Shown here one piece after another: positions 1 to 12,099 of a stretch of DNA of 64,000 bases; position 1 is the stretch's first letter, and each line of letters starts with the position of its first letter. Location of the stretch: the NCBI RefSeq assembly GCF_000499385.1, contig NW_013654299.1, positions 62,001 through 126,000 of the forward strand, given 5' to 3'. The position numbers and the translations under genes are program-made. The stretch is from Eimeria necatrix (lineage: Eukaryota > Apicomplexa > Conoidasida > Eucoccidiorida > Eimeriidae). The notes under the pieces were generated by a model. It saw only the letters and a list, made by a program, of their open reading frames with translations, was not told the origin of the DNA and ran no database searches.

Positions 1-1651
1 TCTGCTGTAGCGCTTTGCACCACTTGTATTCCTGCGTGGCTTGCGGAAGAGTCTGCAATGCCTCCTGACCACTGGTGGCCTACACAGAAATGGCAAGCAA
101 AAGTCCAAAGAAGATTACTCACGAAGAGAAGTCCAATGGCGAGCGCAAGGGCAAGTGGGTACTGTTGGAAGTAGTGGAGGCAGTGTTTTAAGTTCGTACC
201 AGTCACTGGGGGGATTGTAGTGGGCCCTAGAGCTCTAGGTGGAATCGAAACAGGCTCATTGATGCTTTCTACTCCGACCATGAGTTGGCAAGATCGTGCT
301 CTTGGGAGAAGCTGGCCCGGGTCCTGTTGATTGTGCTGCTGTTGGCTTTTCCATTGTTGATGAGCTTGGAATGAGCTGACGAAGGCCTCTAGCTCATGAA
401 GGCGTTGCTCCTGATGATAAAGACGACTTTCCTGAGTCTTTATTTTCCACTGTTGGTGTTGTATCTGATCACAGAGGGCACTTATGACTAGGTCCTTTGC
501 AAATGTAGAGGTGTCTCCGCTCGTGTAAGGACTAGATGGGCGCTGTCGAATTTGTTGCGTTGCGTGAAGTTCAGCTGCGTTTGCTCCCGCCGGCAGCCTG
601 GCGAGAGAAGCAGTTGCGCAGCTCTGGTCTGGCCAAGGCTGGTCCCCTGACACGCACTCTCGGTTACTGCGAATGCCCTCTGGAGCGCTCGAAGCGTAGG
701 TAGCGGGATCGACAGTAGCGGACGTCTCTGCGCGCTCTTTAACAGGCTGTTGGGAAGTCGTGCTATCGATTTTTTCTGATGATGGCGGATGACCACGAAG
801 CTCACGAGGGGTGACGTGTCTCCGAAACAAGCGAGTCGGACTGCCTCGTCCTTTTGCCGTGGTTTGAAGGATGTACACAGCTTCAGACGCGCTTGCTCTC
901 CTGTGGAAGTCCGACGGAATCGGCGAACTTCGCAAAGCCTCAACGCTCGCACTGCTCACAGTCTTCCTTGGGTACCAGCTTCCGGATCTAGCCATTTCCC
1001 TTTTCGGCACGTCTGTAGCAACACTCAGTAAAATCGCAGTACCTTCAGTCGCTTCCCGCTTTGTATTTTGGGAGAGGTTGTCCATTGCAAGGCCACCGAA
1101 TGGCTGTTGCACGTCTGTGAAGTCTTGGTGAAACAAATCGTGGGACTGCTCTCCGGCGTACTGGACGATTTCCTGACTGCGGTTAGGTGTAAGACCCTCA
1201 TTTCTCTCGCACTGAAGCTCCTTGGATGTGCTGGTTCCAGCTTCACCATGAGGAGAGTAGAAGCTTGTCAGTCCAGTAACGTTACATGAGACGGAGTCTA
1301 CGAGCGTGCTTCGGTGGCAGCTCTCCGAGTCTGTCATGTCCCCTGTCGATGAGTTAGCTGCTTTTCTTCTGTGCATGAAGCGAGCAGACGTCCGCTGAGG
1401 AGTGCTCTCGCCAAAGTCAACAGTCCAAGGAAGGATGCGGATGGTAACGTGCTCGAGTACAAAGCGGCTGGCCAAGGCTTCTGCCATGACAAGCAACGCA
1501 GTAGTCTGAATAGGCGCAGAAACGGTCTCTTTTAAAAGGGATTGTCGGGTTTGCACAGATGGTAGGGTAATAACCGCGAAATATGTATCTTAAATGGTGA
1601 TTCGGCGTCGTTTTTGCCCTCAACAAGTGTCAACCGACAGTTCTTGGCCAT
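1..1651 (-). CDS. Partial hypothetical membrane protein, coiled coil plus one TM helix (3' end beyond window)
   Basis: One minus-strand frame is open from about 1587 down to the left edge, more than 520 codons with no stop, so the gene runs out of the window. I recognise no family. The translated part is polar and Ser/Thr-rich through the middle. Near 370-510 comes a Gln/Glu/Leu-rich stretch with coiled-coil character (it contains YHQEQRLHELEAF). A hydrophobic segment follows at about 85-150 (PLALALAIGLLFVSNLLW), so it is probably a single-pass membrane protein. The 5' end is not resolved. An ATG at 1651 opens another frame (MAKNCRLTLVEGKN...) to about 1580, which can be joined to the long frame by an intron with a donor near 1575-1560 and an acceptor near 1470. 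A second option is a splice acceptor at about 1588 with the start further right. The frame is well supported; the start and the function are not. Confidence 0.55.
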
Positions 1652-2132
1652 TGGAGGACGCTTTGAGGCTGCCGTACACTGAAAAACCGAGGAAAAGCTC
1701 GCCGTTTATTCACAAGGAAAACCAATAACATGAGCGTGTTTATTGCCGTAGAAGGCGTCGTCGGTTCGTCGTCCCCCGGGCCCAGAACACCAACATGCCA
1801 CGAATAGCGAGACGACGACCACTGTCTCGCAGACGAAAGCAAGTAACAGTGTGGTCTTCTTGTTATTTCTTGAAACAAAATGATTTTCATGAGAACAAAC
1901 ACAGTTCTTCCCCTCGAAGACTCGTACTGTTGCTGTTCTGTAATTCAAGCGTCGCCGTAGTTGCTCGTTGAAACACGAACACGTCCACCAACCACAGTTG
2001 GGCTGGACACATATTCTAATATTATTTCTGTACACCTAGGTTTCCTTCTTCCCTAGTTTATCGACCAGAAAATTTTTAACGTAACTTATTGTTGACTTGT
2101 CGCCTAGGTACAGTAACTGCCACTACTTATCA
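1652..2132. other. Putative divergent promoter region
   Basis: This 480 bp segment separates the minus-strand membrane-protein gene from the plus-strand EF-hand gene, so it probably carries both promoters. Several frames are open for short distances, including one with a hydrophobic stretch, but none joins convincingly to a neighbouring exon. Confidence 0.3.
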
Positions 2133-3524
2133 CATGTCGTCTCGCTCCCAGCAAACCGACGTCACTTTCACTAGCCTCCCCTTCTTGAAAGCGTTTCTGG
2201 TAAGTTCCGAAACACAATAATTTTTATTCTCATTCACACCTTGTTCATTCTTCATGGAGATCTGCAGTCTACAGGTTACGCAGAAGGGAAAACTGCTTTT
2301 TGCACCAAGTTGCCCAGCCCCATCGGCAATAAGTTTTCTTCTCAAGAAACCCGGCAAATTCCCTCAAAAATCGTTTCATTTTTAGAGTTTGAAGACATCC
2401 TTTTGTAGCCATCGCGTCCCGAAGCCTATTCCTGCAGACCCTGAGGACATTCATACGTATGCCGTCGAAACGCAGCAAACCTTGCGTGAACAAACGGAAG
2501 CAATCCACGGTTTGCCCATAAATTCTGCGATTCTTTTATAGGTGAGCTTCCAAAATTTTCTACTTTCGCGTCAACCGCTGAACGCAGAGCACCTAGTTGG
2601 TGGTTGCGACGCCACTGGGAGCACTTGCCCGATCCTTCAAATGTAAGGTTGTCCTAGAAAGACCGAAGCTAATTTAAAGGGAATTTACATCACTAACGCA
2701 GACTGAAGAACTCACTTGCAACGTCTTCTGCTCACGGTAACGTCTAGCCATCAATAAGCACAGCACATCTTTCTGCGGCTTAGCTACGGGAGAAGAGGTA
2801 GCCGTCCCTGAAGGAAAACAGCGAGCAGGTGTGAACTTGGGAATGACAGGGATGCAGAATATGGGTAGTCAGCTGTCTCCCTCAACTGGAATGGAATTCG
2901 ACGCCTCTGTTTACGAAGGGCCCCAGATGAAGGCTGATGAAGTCATTGCCATGAGAACTCTTTTTGAAGCTTGCGACACAGATGGCTCCGGTTCCATACC
3001 GCTTAAAGAGCTGAAGAGCCGACTTGTGGTAAAATGCCGCAACAGCTACACCTTTTGTACCTTGAAAATCGAATCTGCGGAGACGCACAATATAGCTGCT
3101 AACCACCATGTACCTTCGTTACCCACACCCGTGACCCCATCCCCGGAAGATGAGCACGCAACTCTACTGTAATGATTCATCCTTTTAGGCGGCTGGGTTT
3201 GACGTTCGAGGGAGCGCACTGTCTGAAGTCCTCTGTATTGTAGACAGCAGCGGCAGGAGAGTAGTCACCTTCCCAGAATTCATGCAGCTTGTGACTCCGT
3301 CGTCTGACCTTTCATCTCCTGAAGAGGTACTGAAGACTTTCAAGCAAATGGATTCAGACTCCACAGGTCGCATAACTCTTAGACACATATCCAGAGCACT
3401 GAAGGAAGCCAACTTCACCGGAAATATGGCTCAGGATCTGTTGAGCCAGGCAGACGCTGACAATGATGGGTGCATCTTGCTTCACGAGCTACAGGAAGTC
3501 TTCAGCAAGCAGACATACCCTTAA
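2133..3524 (+). CDS. EF-hand (calmodulin/centrin-like) calcium-binding protein, 5' exons uncertain
   Basis: The last two exons are secure: 2784-3028 and 3189-3524, joined in phase 0 (donor GTGGTAAAAT, acceptor CCTTTTAG). They encode four EF-hand units. EF1 is canonical (DTDGSGSIPLKE), EF2 is degenerate (VDSSGRRVVTF), EF3 is near-canonical (DSDSTGRITL) but ends in His rather than Glu, and EF4 is canonical (DADNDGCILLHE). Three hands could therefore bind calcium. Upstream, an ATG at 2133 starts an exon ending at a strong donor (GTAAGT, 2201). Coding-like exons follow near 2270-2325, 2408-2487, 2542-2642 and 2702-2736. The 2542-2642, 2702-2736 and 2784-3028 exons keep phase with each other; the link back to the first exons does not fully close. 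The upstream exons could belong to a separate short gene that ends at 2657, with the EF-hand gene starting at the ATG at 2843. Function: calcium sensor; the partner is unknown. Confidence 0.72.
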
Positions 3525-5116
3525 CAAGTTGCCGGCGCGATATTAAAACAAACATAATAAATTTGCACTCCAGTGCATGCTTAGGAACAAGACAATGCCA
3601 GAAGATGTACTTTAAGTTTACGGTGTCGGTGGAATGGGGCAACGCTCCTGACTTTGTTGGGGTTCCCCCAAATCTATTAACGTTCCCCACAAACTTCGTT
3701 AACACACCACTACTACAAAACCACAGCTCATAGCCTGCGTGTTGCGTAACATCCTTCTTTCCGCGTTGCACAGCAAGGCTCAGCTACAGACTCTGCTAAG
3801 AACAGCGTTACTGTAACTTCATTTATTTATACGCAAGGGCGCTTGTAAGAGTCAAATTTACCATTCTCATCATGCTCAAAGCCATTAGCTCGCGTGAATC
3901 ATTGTTTGCATTCGTCTTCTGTGACTGGAGTTTTGCTTTAGAAACTATGTTCGGTAAGAATAGAGTGAGATCTCTCTGAAAGTTCCACAACCAGCGGAAG
4001 CTTGGTTGTGCATCACGGCCACATTAAAAGCGAAATTTGGGAGACACTGACGAGGCAATTAAGCCAACATGGCAGCTTTTTATTTAATGTGACAACGGGG
4101 AACGAGAAAAATACAAACTCGTTCACATTATTTCTAGCTCTCTGGTTTTTTGCCTCGGACTCACTCATCGCACGCCGCCAGCTAATCGAAGCTAGTGAAC
4201 TGAAAGGAATAGGGAAAACTACAAAAGTAACCAGCTTAGTCCCGTGCAAGCGCGCGTTAAAAATGCATTAAGCAAAACGTGCAACTTTTCTGGTGCATCA
4301 CTTGATGCACTAATTTCCGTAAAAGTGGAATCATTGCGTCATATTCGATTAAATAGCAAGATAGTCCCCACTGACCGCTTTGCTTCATGATGCCGATAAG
4401 ATTGTACTTTCACAGCGACTCCAATACAAACTTTGTGACGATCGAAAGCTGCTGTATAGCCTCAGTAGCTCCTGTGCACGGCTTGCGTAAAATTATGGCT
4501 ACTGTTGCTGCAAATTAGCAGTGAGTGTCTCCAGTACGTTTCTTTCTCAACAAAGAGAAGCGGCGGTAGAGGAGTTGCTGTACTAGCACTACGATTTTTC
4601 TCCACTCCAGCGAATTAATTCGTCGCCAGTGTGTTGCACAATTTTACTTGCATCCATTGCGGCTCTGGCATATACAAATATTAGTGAAAGTTACAAGCAT
4701 CAAAAATTTGGAGGTATAAAGCAAGCGCTAGTGTCAATGTAAGAAATGAATATTGCGCTACTTAATTTTTAAGCTTATGTACACCACTCTCGTACCGTGA
4801 ATGTAAAAGCAACTAGCTCATATGTTCCGTTGTGGCACCGCAGAAGTTGGCGAGAGACCGTGGACGGGTATTTTTTCGGTAGCTTCGTCCGTCTTGACAG
4901 GTGTGTGTAACTTCGGAGCACAGTGTTCTGGGAGTGGGGCCCCCGTTTTTGCGGTTCTAGCGCTAGAGCTAAGCTTCCTCTAGCGTCAGCTTGATGGTTT
5001 TTCTCTCCGTATTTCAGTTATTCACGTAACGACGCCAAAGTACATTAGAGCGTTGAATGCAACGGAACGGTTTGCTGGACTGCTGGAGGTACCAGTTACA
5101 CTAGGGTGAAGTCACC
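3525..5116. other. Intergenic, no gene recognised
   Basis: Between the end of the EF-hand gene (+) and the end of the next minus-strand gene. The two genes converge here. No exon with consistent splice sites and protein-like composition was found on either strand. Confidence 0.5.
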
Positions 5117-7697
5117 TCAGTCAATCACTTCTAAGCAAAAGCCGTTACAGGGGCGGCATTCAGACCGTTTGATGTCCAAGAGGGAATAAAGGCTGCTATC
5201 AAGGCCGCAATCTAGGAAAAAGTTTTCCCCACCCGTGTAGAGGGGGCGATGCTGCTGCTGACCTGGAAAGGATTGCGGTAATATTCGGGGAAACAACGAG
5301 GCGGCTTCAGCACGCGCAAGAGCCGTTAAAGGTGTAATGATTTGCCCGCACTTAGTCGAAATGCCCAGAACAAGCTCTACAACATCTTCAGGGCGAAGAA
5401 ACGCCGCATGTAGGCAGCAAGCATTTGAGATGGCAAGTGAAAAGCTGTCAGCAGCGGTGCAAGCTGTGACTGTAGGAGGCTCATTCGCAAACGCATAAAC
5501 AACGCTATGTCTTCTTTCTTGAGCTGTGCCGCCATTGTCTTGCAATGGATGCAGGCTACGCAGTGCATCTAGAAGAGGAGACGTGCAGCGTGAGAAGGGG
5601 AGATGTCACCTTCAATTGGTCGCACAAGGAGAGTACCTGGGTGACCTAGAACTGGCATGTTAAAGGGCCAGGAACACTTAGCGCCTTACTTGACAACTGT
5701 GTCTTGAAAGGACAGAAAAATCACGGCTTTTGTGGTTTTTAGGACTTTGGAAAGCGCCTGGTTCCTTGGTTCCCGTTCGGAAGAAATTTTCGAATCTCGC
5801 CGTAGATTCCACGTCTCGGCAGCTCTACCTTGACTCAGCTCAATTCTATTAAATTATACACTCTAATGAAATGCACTGTTCCGAGCTGGATTTTTCTATT
5901 GGATTTCCTTCATATGTATACATCTACAGACAACTTCTCTTATCCAGTGGATGCCTCCCGTCTTCGCAGTATTTCAATGGTGTAGGCCGTGGAAAGAGCC
6001 CTGCGGCAAAAGCCTTCTAAAATACTTTAAACAAAGTGGGAGTCTCGATATGATATTAGCTCACTGGGAAATCTGTAGCACTCGGCAAAGTCAGCGATTA
6101 AGTAAGCGATGCACTATATAAACGTAATATATTTAAACAGTAGACATTACAACCTAATATAATAGGAAATGGAAGCTTAGTGAAACCTATCACTATTTCT
6201 GATGGCAGGAGCATAGGCCACCACTGAGGCCACGAAGGATACCAGTAGCTCTTGCTGTGGAGCAGAACACCTGTATTATTTTTACTGAGCGAACCGGCGC
6301 GTTCCTGGTTCATGTCTAGCGCCGCAGCAACAGCCACGCATGAAATGTCACTTTTCAGCACAACCTGATGACTGGGCTCTGGGACGTGTACAGTAAAATA
6401 ATGTGTAAGTCTATATTTGAACGTTCAAAACGTTCTATTGTGCTGAGGGTTGCATTCAAATCCCATATCACTGTTTGTAAGGGCTGCAACAGGCTTGGCC
6501 AGGGTTTGTAACTCGGGAATTGTAAGCGTCGGACATTCTGAAGCTATCGGATCTTCGTGTTATTCTGTAGCACTCCCCGAACAACTCTCGCAGCTTCCAG
6601 CCTTTAGAGAACGGGCTTAACGCCGTTGGAACCGACAACACACTCCACCTAATCGACAGTGTTTTGCGGAAACATACTCTAAATGAACTTCGGGAGCATG
6701 CGATCACCGTGCACTATAGGACGCACTTTACCAAGTAATGCTGTTTGTTCACTCAAACCGCTTGCATATATTGAACCCACCAACCAGGTATGCAGTTAGA
6801 TCCCTGGCAATATGTTCAATGGCCATAATCTTCATGGTGGATTGAAGGCTTTCCAGACGTTTCCTGAACCGAATAATGCTGCTGTGAAGTTAAGTATTGC
6901 TCACATGACACCAGTTTCGCACGTCGTCCCATACACTCTTATTGAATGTTGGTCTTCTCACGTATCTGTTTATAACAAACCCTGGACGCAAGAATCATTT
7001 CTACTATACCTGTTGCAGTAAGCAACTGCATAATTTCGGCGAAAGTAGACAACAGCTTGAGCTGCTAACAAGTGACCGGCACCCGTAACCGTATTTTCGG
7101 GTAGCGGGTTTCTTCTCAGCTTCATTGCAGCCGGCAGCATATCTACCGTATTCTAGTTCCCCTTGGTGCCTTTTGTACTTCTGGGGGTAGTTGGATCATC
7201 CAATTTTCTGCGTTTGCCATTAACATCGTATCCAGTGCATCCATCATACACTGATGAGCTGCGCTCTCTGTATGGTCCACAAAATATGCTGGCAAACAAA
7301 CTGCTTCTTCAGCAAGCACATCCCGCCGGCCAATCAACCGAGGAACATTGAGCTCGTTTGCACCACTTCGGAAGGCCAACTAACCTATTGAAAGCCCCAA
7401 TTTGCCCTTAAAATTAGATGAAGTTCCCTTGGCCTGGAATGATATTGAATATGCGGGTATACACAAAAAGCTCGATGAGAACCCTATTATAAAGCTGGGT
7501 CACTCCACCTGGCGCACAAGCATCGCGCTACCAGCATCATCAGTGGCATTCTCGACTCTGTAAAAGCCTTCTGCTGGCAGCGTAAGTCTAGGAACTTCTC
7601 CCGTTAAGCTGGACAACAGAACGGCAGAAATGCATGATCCCCGAGCACCAGCAGCTGCTGATATGTAGGCTAACCCGCGTCGTTCTTTTCTTATTCT
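5117..7697 (-). CDS. Hypothetical protein, five exons seen, 5' end incomplete
   Basis: Five exons join in frame: 7509-7697, 7179-7379, 6365-6537, 5690-5845 and 5117-5555, with the stop at 5117. All internal junctions keep phase (0, 0, 2, 2) and use GT-AG boundaries. The translation is ordinary globular protein without low-complexity runs, for example LTGEVPRLTLPAEGFYRVE in the first exon, LSTIERFERSNIDLHIILL in the third and PEDVVELVLGISTKCGQI in the last. I do not recognise the family and see no signal peptide or membrane helix. There is no ATG in the 5'-most exon, and the acceptor placed at 7697 is weak, so a start exon lies further right, possibly across a very short intron near 7700-7740. 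The long 641 bp intron 6538-7178 contains other short open frames that I treat as chance. Confidence 0.6.
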
Positions 7698-7725
7698 CTG
7701 CTCTCACTGGTAGGATCTAACCCTG

Positions 7726-8013
7726 ATGGCTCACCGAGAACGCAGCATCAGTGAGCCTCACCCTGTTTCAGAAGAGTTTGATCATGCTACTGCTGCTGCT
7801 GCTGATCTTCCTGAAGGTGTGTCTTCAGCAGCTGACCGCGTTCTGGGGAAGCAATATTTCATGTACTTAGCGCTGATGTATCGCACCATAGCTGTCGACT
7901 GTTCATGGAATTGCAGCAAATGCCTGTCTCTCGTCACTTATCTTCACCGCCAAGGCGACAAAAGTCGGGCTTCACGATTTCTCCTTCAAATTCGCCTTAT
8001 GCCCATTTTGTAG
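7726..8013 (+). CDS. Weak candidate exon
   Basis: An ATG-started frame of 95 codons (MAHRERSISEPHPVSEEFDH...) includes a short Ala run written by GCT repeats and a possible donor at about 7819 (GTGTGTC). No following exon was found. It begins only about 30 bp from the 5'-most exon seen on the opposite strand, which argues against an independent gene. It may be chance or a minor first exon. Confidence 0.2.
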   Translation: MAHRERSISEPHPVSEEFDHATAAAADLPEGVSSAADRVLGKQYFMYLALMYRTIAVDCSWNCSKCLSLVTYLHRQGDKSRASRFLLQIRLMPIL

Positions 8014-11000
8014 TGCGCATCACTGCAACGCTGCCCAGAAATGCCCATTAGAGTCATAATTCAGAATGTGTAATTTGAGGTAATTAGCTTAAGCAATACA
8101 AATCCAAAGAGACTTAACCTCTGGCGACAATGCCTCGTGTACTCTGCAGTTACACTCACGTCTTTGCCGCGATAAGCAGAGCAGATGCTGCAGCGCAATG
8201 CACGCCCACGCGGTGAAGGAAGAACATCTGAAGAAAATAAATGTACCCTTGAAACGAAGGAAGTGCAATAATGCTTTTTGGGCCGTTTTTAAACCTTAGT
8301 AGTGTCTTTAATTACTAATAGTTATGAGCCTATGTTTCTACACTAGGGGAGGCAAGTAGAAGCGGAGCTGAGCACAGTTCACCACAGTTTAACCCCCCAA
8401 TACACGCTTCAATGGCTTGAGCGCAAAAGCTGCTCAGTTGGATCATTTCAACTAGCCCTACGCCTTGGCTTGGAGACTTTTGCAGCGGTGCACAAATCGC
8501 CGCATCTCTAAGGCTCAGGCCAGCTATGGCCCAGAGGCGGAGATGCCAGCATCTTCAATTCTCCTTTCGAAAGCTCATTGATCACTATCAATGTTAAGTC
8601 AAATACATACATTTCCAATAGTCGCCGCTCTGTCTGAAGCGCTGCATTCCCACCAATGCCCCTTACCAGCCGTGTTGAACCAGTATCAATTTCTGGTATA
8701 CTGCGTTTACTAGTGAGAGTTACATGCCTTGTATAGGCTATTTGTTTTCCGAATTTGCTACAGCATTTTTATTACCTTGTTCATTTTCTTCCTTCATGCG
8801 TCTGCTTGTGTATTTACTAGTTAAATGGCCAGTCAGCCTACAGGTATAAAACGTCTTGCCAACTCGCCGCGGGTCCTGTGCGTGCTTTTAATAGTTGTAC
8901 ATATGCCTTTTCCAACTGCATTTGCGGCTGTGATGAGAACCTCTCCTTCCACTCATCTCGCTGAGAACGCTCCCTCTACTAGTTCTGCTCAACTTATATC
9001 CTATACTTTTGGTGCGATGTTTCATTCAGTTTCTCTCAAGCCATCAGTAGTCTCCTTGTGCCTTGAATAAGCGTATAGCTTTGCCAAGGAACCCTAGTTT
9101 TTCATGCGATATGTGCGCTCTGCCAATGAAGTTGAGCAACTCGATCAGAACAGTGAAGCTCTTGTGACTTTTTCTAGCTTTCAGCAAGTAAAAGAGGGAA
9201 ATACAGATCCAGGGCAATCAAGAGGTTCTGAAGCTTAGTCTGATCGGGAAACTTTGCACCCTAAAGTATGCTTATGTTTGTGAACTTGTGGGACATGCGG
9301 TATGCACTGCCAAATAGAAAACAAGCGTCTCTTTGCTTAAATGGGGCAAATCCCCATTAAAGCAAGTAGGCACTGGCGAGAATGGCTGGAGGTATTACCC
9401 TTTGGGCGACGCCCAAAACCTGCGTGTTTATCTTAACGTTAACAGAGTTCAAACATAAATAGATCTAGGGTGATTCTGAGTGAGTAACTAGCTCACTGTG
9501 TTTGAAGCTCGGGGGAGCTACGAAATGCCGAGTCTCCTTAATACACACTCTCGCTGAGGTCACCAGCTGCAGTGAGCTAAGCTGTAGTGCACAGGCACTA
9601 CAATAGGGCTTGCTGGTGGCCTATAGACGATAGCTAGCTAGCGAACTACAAGTGGTCGCAACACTGGAGGAGGACAGGACCCTCCTACTAGAATCAAAGT
9701 AAGGCAATTTGTCTGCCACTTAATATGCATACGCTAGAGGTGCCTGAAAATGCGTGGAGACTAGGGCTAGCGATAGCGCCGGCACCAGTGCAGGCCTCCT
9801 CTCCACAGGGCCTAGGAGGCGAGCACCCCGAGTGGGACGAATCGAATAACAGATTTTGGGAAAACTTAAGAATTACTGCATTTCGATAAATATAACCTAC
9901 AGTTTCCAGGAAATGGGCCTACGTTAGGTGCCGATCGTAGGCCCTGCTTGAGGTGCAGGTAGCAGCATAGTCGCAGCAGTAGGCGCTGTGCAGTACATAC
10001 GCCCAGCTTGGCTCTTCCGTATCTCTGCATCCCTGGATACACCGAATCATCCCTACTCATTATGCATACCATGAAACATTAGAAGGGTTCAAAAAGCATC
10101 ACTGCAGGCCCAATTACCGGAGCCATGCGTTTGTCTTTCCATTATTCTTCTTCCTCTCTGCGCTCGTTGCGCATTGCACCTCCAAGGCCTGTTAGACAAC
10201 TCAGACCTTGAGTCTAGCAGCAAGGTACAAAGGGTCTGATTGCCCAACTACCAAGGCACTTTGCACGTCAAGGGCTTCTATTCCACTGAATCAATCTAAA
10301 CTATCTGAATCATATGACCATGAATCCCACATCGTGGCTATTGTGTACAGTTGCACACAACTTGCGCTGTATTTGGTATTGTGCATAGCCACGAAGAGCT
10401 TCCATATAGAAACTAACGGCACATGTATCACAGAATACATGCACTAAGACGCTCAGATACTCGGCAGTAGTCAGGCTTGAGGTGATCCAGCTGAATTTAC
10501 TGCGTTTAAGGTCACTGGAAAACCTGTTTGTAACGGGGGAGAAGGAAGCCAAAAACTTTAAATTACCACCAAGGAACCTACAAACTTCAGCCGATAAACT
10601 GGATGAAGAGGGCAATCTAGGTTATAGCTTGAAGATAGGACTTCATTAAACGGCACTACGCAGACTGAAGCCCATTTTACTAATACCCACTGAGAATAAA
10701 AGCGCGAGATGATGCACAATTGAGTGAAAAGCAACTTGTGGAGACTCAGAAAAACACCAAAGCCGCTTAAGGGGAGCGCAGCATCTGCATTAGCAAATGG
10801 ATACGCTTGTAGTACGAAACCCGCAGAATATCCAAGACGAGCCCCGCTTTGAAGGAGAAAACTTTAAAGGTAGTGCAGGGAGCCGCGCCAAGTCCTACAC
10901 AGAGTTGTCGTATATGGCCTAGGTCTTTTTTATATCCATGAAATTCGCTGACTCCTCTTGCAAATCAAATCTTTCCAGCAATCACCGACATGCGGCTCCC

Positions 11001-12099
11001 GATAGAGCGTTCCAAAAAATCATGCTTCCTAGAATTGACGGCTCCTGGAAGAGTCCGGTGTGTGCGACTGATGTTGAAAGTAATTCTGGCAGGCAAAACT
11101 ATCAGGTATCCACCAAATTTGCAAGGGTATGAAGTGACCAAAACCCAGTGTAAAACTCTGCAGGCCTGCCAGCATCTGCGGCGAGAGTGACCGGCAGGGA
11201 GTGACCGGGCCTATTCTGTGCCATCATTAACCCCTGTGTTGTTCACTCTAATACTAGGATATCAATCACAGTAACTAACTTAAAATTAACGTTTCACTAT
11301 TTTACAGCGAAATAGAGGTTATAAGCCGCGTTAATTTTCAACTGGTGATTGGTACATGTCGTTTGTGGGGCTGAGCAGTATGGGCTAGATCGCTCTTGAT
11401 TTGATGGCCCTCTGTGCACCGTCTAGCAGCGTTACAAAAGTCTCTCTGTTGTCGATTAATATTTCCTTTCAGAGCGAACTTTCGACTGGTTTAAAAGTCG
11501 GTCATATTTGCGACGGCAATTCCGCCCAATCGCGCTGTTGAGTTGTGAGCTGCGCAGTCGACGCTGTGTACAATTGAGTGCCATTTATGTCTTCGACTGA
11601 GTGTAGCTACAAGCATGAGTTGAGACTGAGAGGGCTAGCACATTAGCTGTGGCTCTCGTAGGCGAAGCTTCGCGGTGCGACTCGAGGGGCTCGACTCGCG
11701 AGGGCGCAGAAGGCCGTCCCTTTTGTGTGTATGTTGCTGTTGGCAACTCCAAACAACACTCCAATACAACTATTTGTGATAGGGGTGTCGCGGAGGTCAA
11801 CACCATTCCGTCATCGCGTCAGCTAGGGGAGGCGGCTTCAGTTGGAACTATGCAGCAGGAGAAATCACTACCACTCTTGGAGGATGCTGGGGCCACTGAG
11901 GTCACCAATTTCGCAACACGGCCTCCGGCCTGCTGTGCAGGAGGTGGCGGTGTTCCTTACAGGGATCTCCAGAAAGCGCGCATGGCCTTCCGAACACGGG
12001 ACATTGATGCTACGAGGCAAGCAGAGGGCTCTCAACTATGGCGAGGGGACTTGTCCCACTACCCTACGCCCTTTCATTTCGCGTAGTATAGCTCAGCTA
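8014..12099. other. Long intergenic region upstream of the iron transporter
   Basis: About 4 kb without a gene that I can support. Two short open frames look slightly protein-like. One at 8825-9070 (+) has a signal-peptide-like N-terminus; one at 10310-10615 (-) has Ser-rich composition. Neither connects to further exons. The segment 11649-12086 is open in several plus-strand frames and may be 5' UTR of the VIT gene. Confidence 0.4.
8825..9070 (+). CDS. Weak candidate small secreted protein or first exon
   Basis: An 81-codon frame starts with ATG. Its N-terminus has a basic part followed by a hydrophobic core (VLCVLLIVV) and a plausible signal-peptidase site after AFA near residue 36, then a Ser/Thr-rich part. 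This is the shape of a first exon of a coccidian secreted or surface protein, but no in-phase downstream exon with the usual Cys pattern was found. It could be chance. Confidence 0.2.
   Translation: MASQPTGIKRLANSPRVLCVLLIVVHMPFPTAFAAVMRTSPSTHLAENAPSTSSAQLISYTFGAMFHSVSLKPSVVSLCLE

Noticed and set aside
6098..6361. Minus-strand frame of 87 codons between two exons of the 5.1-7.7 kb gene
   Set aside because: It looks protein-like, but joining 6365 to 5845 keeps phase, while including this segment breaks it.
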